Of a stretch of DNA of 17,028 nt, positions 14,813 through 17,028 are shown in pieces; within the stretch, counting starts at the first letter, position 1; each line of letters begins with the position of its first letter. Below the pieces are notes generated by a model, which was given only the letters and a program-made list of their open reading frames with translations, made no database searches and was not told the DNA's origin. The DNA lies in NCBI GenBank assembly GCA_023128635.1, contig JAGMDP010000025.1, positions 1 through 17,028 on the forward strand. Reading direction: 5' to 3'. The DNA comes from Candidatus Heimdallarchaeota archaeon (GTDB lineage Archaea; Asgardarchaeota; Heimdallarchaeia; JABLTI01). The translations under genes and the position numbers were made by a program.

Positions 14813-14923
14813 AGTACAACATCCAATAAATCATTTCCCTCCTTCTTTATAAGAAATTCTGTTTAAAGTAAAATGATTTTCTCACTGAAATTATCTTGGT
14901 TGAGTATCCTAATTTGTAATAGG

Positions 14924-15004
14924 ACATACTCTTCTTTCCGAGCTAGCAGTCCGTTTCGGGAAGGACACGCTTAAGGGGTAAGTACCTGCTACTGAGCAAT
15001 TCAA
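14924..15004 (+). repeat. dispersed intergenic element, copy 9 (longest)
   Basis: It runs CATACTCTTCTTTCCGAGCT, AGCAGTCCGTTTCGGGAAGG, ACACGCTTAAGGGGTAAGTA, CCTGCTACTGAGCAATTCAA. GTCC and GGAC form a stem around GTTTCGGGAA. Its left part matches copies 2, 3 and 8 and its right part matches copies 1 and 8, so it links all the long-form members. It lies between two minus-strand genes. Confidence 0.65.
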
Positions 15005-15032
15005 AAAAGAAATAGATTACGAAGAAAAACTA

Positions 15033-16799
15033 TCAAGTCTTTCTTCGTTTCAAGATTAAAAGAGAAATGAAACCAATAATTGATACCATAACTGCAACAG
15101 CTAAACCTAAACCAGTCCCCAAGGTAGTTGTTTCCGTAACTGTTTCTGGGGGAGGTGTAATAGTCACAGGCGGAGGAGTTACTGTTACAGGTGGAAGATC
15201 TTCAGGGAAATCATTGATATCATTAGGATCAGTATTTGCTAAGACTTCCTCGAAATCGGAAAAACCGTCATTGTCGCTATCAGCGTCAAGAGGATCAGTG
15301 AGAAACGTGAGAATCTCTGCCCCGTCAATTAAACCATCCTTGTCGCTATCAATAGAGTTTGGATTCGTAGTATAAGTGAAAATTTCTGCATAGTCATCTA
15401 AACCATCAAAATCAGTGTCGTTGTTATTTGGATTAGTAGAGTGAGTTAAAACTTCAACCCCATCAGTTAAACCATCATCATCACAATCATCGTCATGAGG
15501 GAAGGTATTGTAGATCATAATTTCTTCAAAATCTGTCAATCCGTCAGCATCGGAATCAGAGGTATATGGATAAGTAAGATAAATAATTGCTTCACTAAAA
15601 TCAGATAAGCCATCATCGTCACTATCCTCGTCAAGGGGATCGGAGAGATAAATAAGAATCTCATCTCCGTCAGTCAAGCCATCATCATCGCAATCACTGT
15701 TATCAGGATCAGTCATATGGATATTCTCCTCCGTAAAATCGGTTAAACCATCACCGTCCGAATCATAACCTGCGTTAAAAATCTCAAGACCGTCTCCCCA
15801 ATCAGCGACATAAACAAGTTCATCAGAAACAAAAACATCACTAGCATTTCCACCATCGTAAAACTGACTGATTTCTACAGGAGCAGCGGGAACACTAACA
15901 TTGATGACCTCAAGACCGTCTATCTGATCAGCAACAAAGACAAGCTCATCAGAAGCAAAAACACCAACAGCTTCTCCACCATCATCAAACTGTCCGACCT
16001 CGACAGGAGCAGAGGGAACACTCACATCTATGATTTCTAAGCCATCATCCATATCAGCAACAAAGGCATAGTCACCAACAACGAACACATGTACAGGACC
16101 ACTATCATCGTAAAACTGACCGACCTCGACAGGAGCAGTGAGAACACTTACATCTACGATCATTAAACCATAAAAATAATTAGTCATATAGGCATAATCA
16201 CCAGAGACAAAAACGTCTAAACAAATAATACTATTTGAATACTGTCCGACCTCGACAGGAGCCGTAGGAACACTGATATTAATAATCCTAAAACCATCAG
16301 AAAAATCAGTAACAAAGGCATAGTCACCAGAAACAAAAACACTAGTGGCAGAACCTCCATAATCAAGTTGCCCTACCTCGACAGGAGCACTCAGAACACT
16401 CACATCTATGATCTCAAGACCGTCAGTACTGTCAGCGACAAAGGCATAGTCACCAGAAACAAAAACATCACGAGTCGTCCCACCATCATTAAACTGTCCG
16501 ACCTCGACAGGAGCCGTAGGATCACTCACATTGATAATCTCAAAACCATCATAATACTCAGCAACAAAGGCATAGTCACCAGAAACAAAAACACTAGAAG
16601 CATTCCCACCATCATTAAACTGCCCTACTTCTTCAAGGACAAATTGTGGAGCGTAAGAAGGTTCTAAAAAAGTAGAACTAACACTATCTTCAACAACCGC
16701 TTCAGAGAAATTAAGAAAAACATCTGAAGAATAAAATGATACTAATACTAACATCAATGCTAAAGCAATATATTTCTTGGTAAAATATCTTATACACAA
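15033..16799 (-). CDS. secreted LVIVD-repeat propeller / thrombospondin type 3 calcium-repeat surface protein
   Basis: The 588-residue protein is probably anchored outside the cell. A basic head and hydrophobic stretch (10-22) form the export signal. Residues 60-344 hold seven 42-residue LVIVD-type repeats (VFVSGDYAFVADxxDGLEII, then SAPVEVGQ), enough for one seven-bladed beta-propeller. Residues 345-534 hold eight repeats of about 23 residues with DxDxDGLTDxxE motifs, as in calcium-binding thrombospondin type 3 repeats. A Thr/Pro stalk follows, then a membrane helix (about 563-583) and LKRRKT, giving a C-terminal anchor. The likely role is adhesion or cell-surface structure; no catalytic motif is seen. 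The start is a TTG at 16799 with AGGAGG placed eight bases upstream, which decides it against the ATG at codon 16. CTTTTTATTATTC near 16862-16874 may be its TATA element. Confidence 0.85.
   Translation of the reverse strand: MCIRYFTKKYIALALMLVLVSFYSSDVFLNFSEAVVEDSVSSTFLEPSYAPQFVLEEVGQFNDGGNASSVFVSGDYAFVAEYYDGFEIINVSDPTAPVEVGQFNDGGTTRDVFVSGDYAFVADSTDGLEIIDVSVLSAPVEVGQLDYGGSATSVFVSGDYAFVTDFSDGFRIINISVPTAPVEVGQYSNSIICLDVFVSGDYAYMTNYFYGLMIVDVSVLTAPVEVGQFYDDSGPVHVFVVGDYAFVADMDDGLEIIDVSVPSAPVEVGQFDDGGEAVGVFASDELVFVADQIDGLEVINVSVPAAPVEISQFYDGGNASDVFVSDELVYVADWGDGLEIFNAGYDSDGDGLTDFTEENIHMTDPDNSDCDDDGLTDGDEILIYLSDPLDEDSDDDGLSDFSEAIIYLTYPYTSDSDADGLTDFEEIMIYNTFPHDDDCDDDGLTDGVEVLTHSTNPNNNDTDFDGLDDYAEIFTYTTNPNSIDSDKDGLIDGAEILTFLTDPLDADSDNDGFSDFEEVLANTDPNDINDFPEDLPPVTVTPPPVTITPPPETVTETTTLGTGLGLAVAVMVSIIGFISLLILKRRKT
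15198..15767 (-). repeat. tandem calcium-binding (thrombospondin type 3-like) repeats, period about 69 bases
   Basis: Eight in-frame copies of a roughly 23-codon unit encode DxDxDGLTDxxE cores, variants being DGLTD, DGLSD, DGLDD, DGLID and DGFSD. Aspartates at alternate positions are the calcium ligands known in this repeat class. Copies alternate between DFEE-like and DGDE-like endings, suggesting that a two-unit block was duplicated. Confidence 0.75.
15768..16622 (-). repeat. seven tandem LVIVD repeats, period 126 bases
   Basis: These are seven in-frame 42-codon units. The first three share an identical 30-base block at 16312-16341, 16438-16467 and 16564-16593, exactly 126 bases apart. The last two are more diverged, replacing SGDYAF with SDELVF or SDELVY. 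DNA-level identity points to recent duplication or gene conversion among the N-terminal units. Confidence 0.8.
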
Positions 16800-16814
16800 T
16801 ACAACTTCCTCCTA
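16796..16814 (-). promoter_or_regulatory. Shine-Dalgarno site fixing a TTG start
   Basis: On the minus strand this reads TTAGGAGGAAGTTGTATTGT. AGGAGG is followed by eight bases and then the TTG start of the LVIVD protein. It is one of the strongest ribosome sites in the window and is the reason for accepting a non-ATG start here. Confidence 0.55.
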
Positions 16815-16878
16815 ATTGTTACTAAGTTACGAGCAAAACGTCTTAGATTGATTAATCGCAGAATAATAAAAAGATTTC

Positions 16879-17028
16879 TAGGAGATAACCACCATCCTTC
16901 TTCATGTAGACTTTCTTTCATTACACAATCTCCCACAAATGTTTCTTACAATAACTGTTTCGAAACATTTGTGGGAGATTGTGTAATGAAAGAAAGTCTA
17001 CATGAAGAAGGATGGTGGTTATCTCCTA
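16879..17028. repeat. perfect 67-base inverted repeat with 16-base loop at the window end
   Basis: Bases 16879-16945 are the exact reverse complement of 16962-17028, separated by 16 bases. The right arm stops at the last base of the window, so the full repeat could be longer. It lies 80 bases upstream of the LVIVD gene start. A 67-base perfect palindrome ending exactly at the sequence end is typical of a fold-back or a contig broken at an inverted repeat. A genuine hairpin or mobile-element end cannot be excluded. Confidence 0.9.

Noticed and set aside
3614..15004. The repeated intergenic blocks as a CRISPR array or tRNA genes
   Set aside because: Copies are kilobases apart, diverged and without regular spacers, and none shows a cloverleaf or T-loop GTTCGA motif.
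15067..15375. A 102-residue plus-strand frame rich in Val/Thr/Gly/Ser
   Set aside because: It is the antisense shadow of the Thr/Pro stalk and calcium repeats of the surface protein; its repeats follow the minus-strand codon periodicity.
16790..16921. A 43-residue minus-strand frame (MKESLHEEGWWLSP...) starting in the inverted repeat and ending inside the LVIVD gene start
   Set aside because: It covers the ribosome site and probable promoter of the surface protein, overlaps its start out of frame, and begins in sequence that may be an assembly fold-back.

Overview
This 17 kb AT-rich window most likely comes from an archaeon, possibly an Asgard-type lineage; the assignment is an inference. 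The supports are AT-rich TATA-like boxes about 25 bases upstream of several start codons (short-leader or leaderless archaeal promoters), a secreted LVIVD-repeat/calcium-repeat protein with a C-terminal membrane anchor, a coenzyme F420-0 glutamyl ligase-type protein and a Lys/Pro-rich chromatin-like tail protein. No rRNA, tRNA, CRISPR array, integrase or transposase was seen, so the taxonomy cannot be pinned down.

Layout. 11-358 is a small coiled-coil protein of unknown function (+), running convergently into a two-gene ABC export or lipoprotein-release type operon (ATPase 2789-3550 and FtsX-like permease 418-2805, minus strand). Divergent from it is a 656-residue HD-domain phosphohydrolase (3724-5694, +). 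A small helix-turn-helix-like protein follows (5831-6289, minus). Next comes a plus-strand pair: a 75-residue acidic disordered protein (6553-6780) and a bactofilin-like beta-helix protein (6853-7518). A minus-strand block holds a metallo-beta-lactamase-fold hydrolase (7592-8440), a membrane-anchored M23-like peptidase (8529-9158) and a short-chain dehydrogenase (9270-10106). Then a HEAT-repeat protein with a histone H1-like tail (10385-11230, +) and an RDD-like membrane protein (11404-12708, +). The minus strand resumes with a histidine phosphatase (12761-13375), a long-form F420-0 glutamyl ligase family protein (13634-14812) and the surface LVIVD/thrombospondin-type-3 protein (15033-16799). 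The window closes in a perfect 67-base inverted repeat (16879-17028).

How the genes work together. Apart from the ABC pair and perhaps the acidic protein/bactofilin pair, the genes look like individually transcribed units of unrelated function. Common themes are the cell envelope (FtsX-type ABC system, M23-like protein, LVIVD surface protein, RDD protein) and possible structural polymers (bactofilin-like).

The most unusual signal lies between the genes. Nine intergenic spacers carry related, diverged, non-coding elements. One module reads roughly CACTTCTTCTTGAAGGGC, then AAGAAGTCCGTTTCGGGAAG, then GACACGCTTAAGGGG with GTAAGTACCTG; another is GATGCYCAAGACTCACAC. All copies lie in the same (+) orientation, whatever the direction of the flanking genes. 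They look like a dispersed repeat or structured-RNA family, and I do not recognise them.
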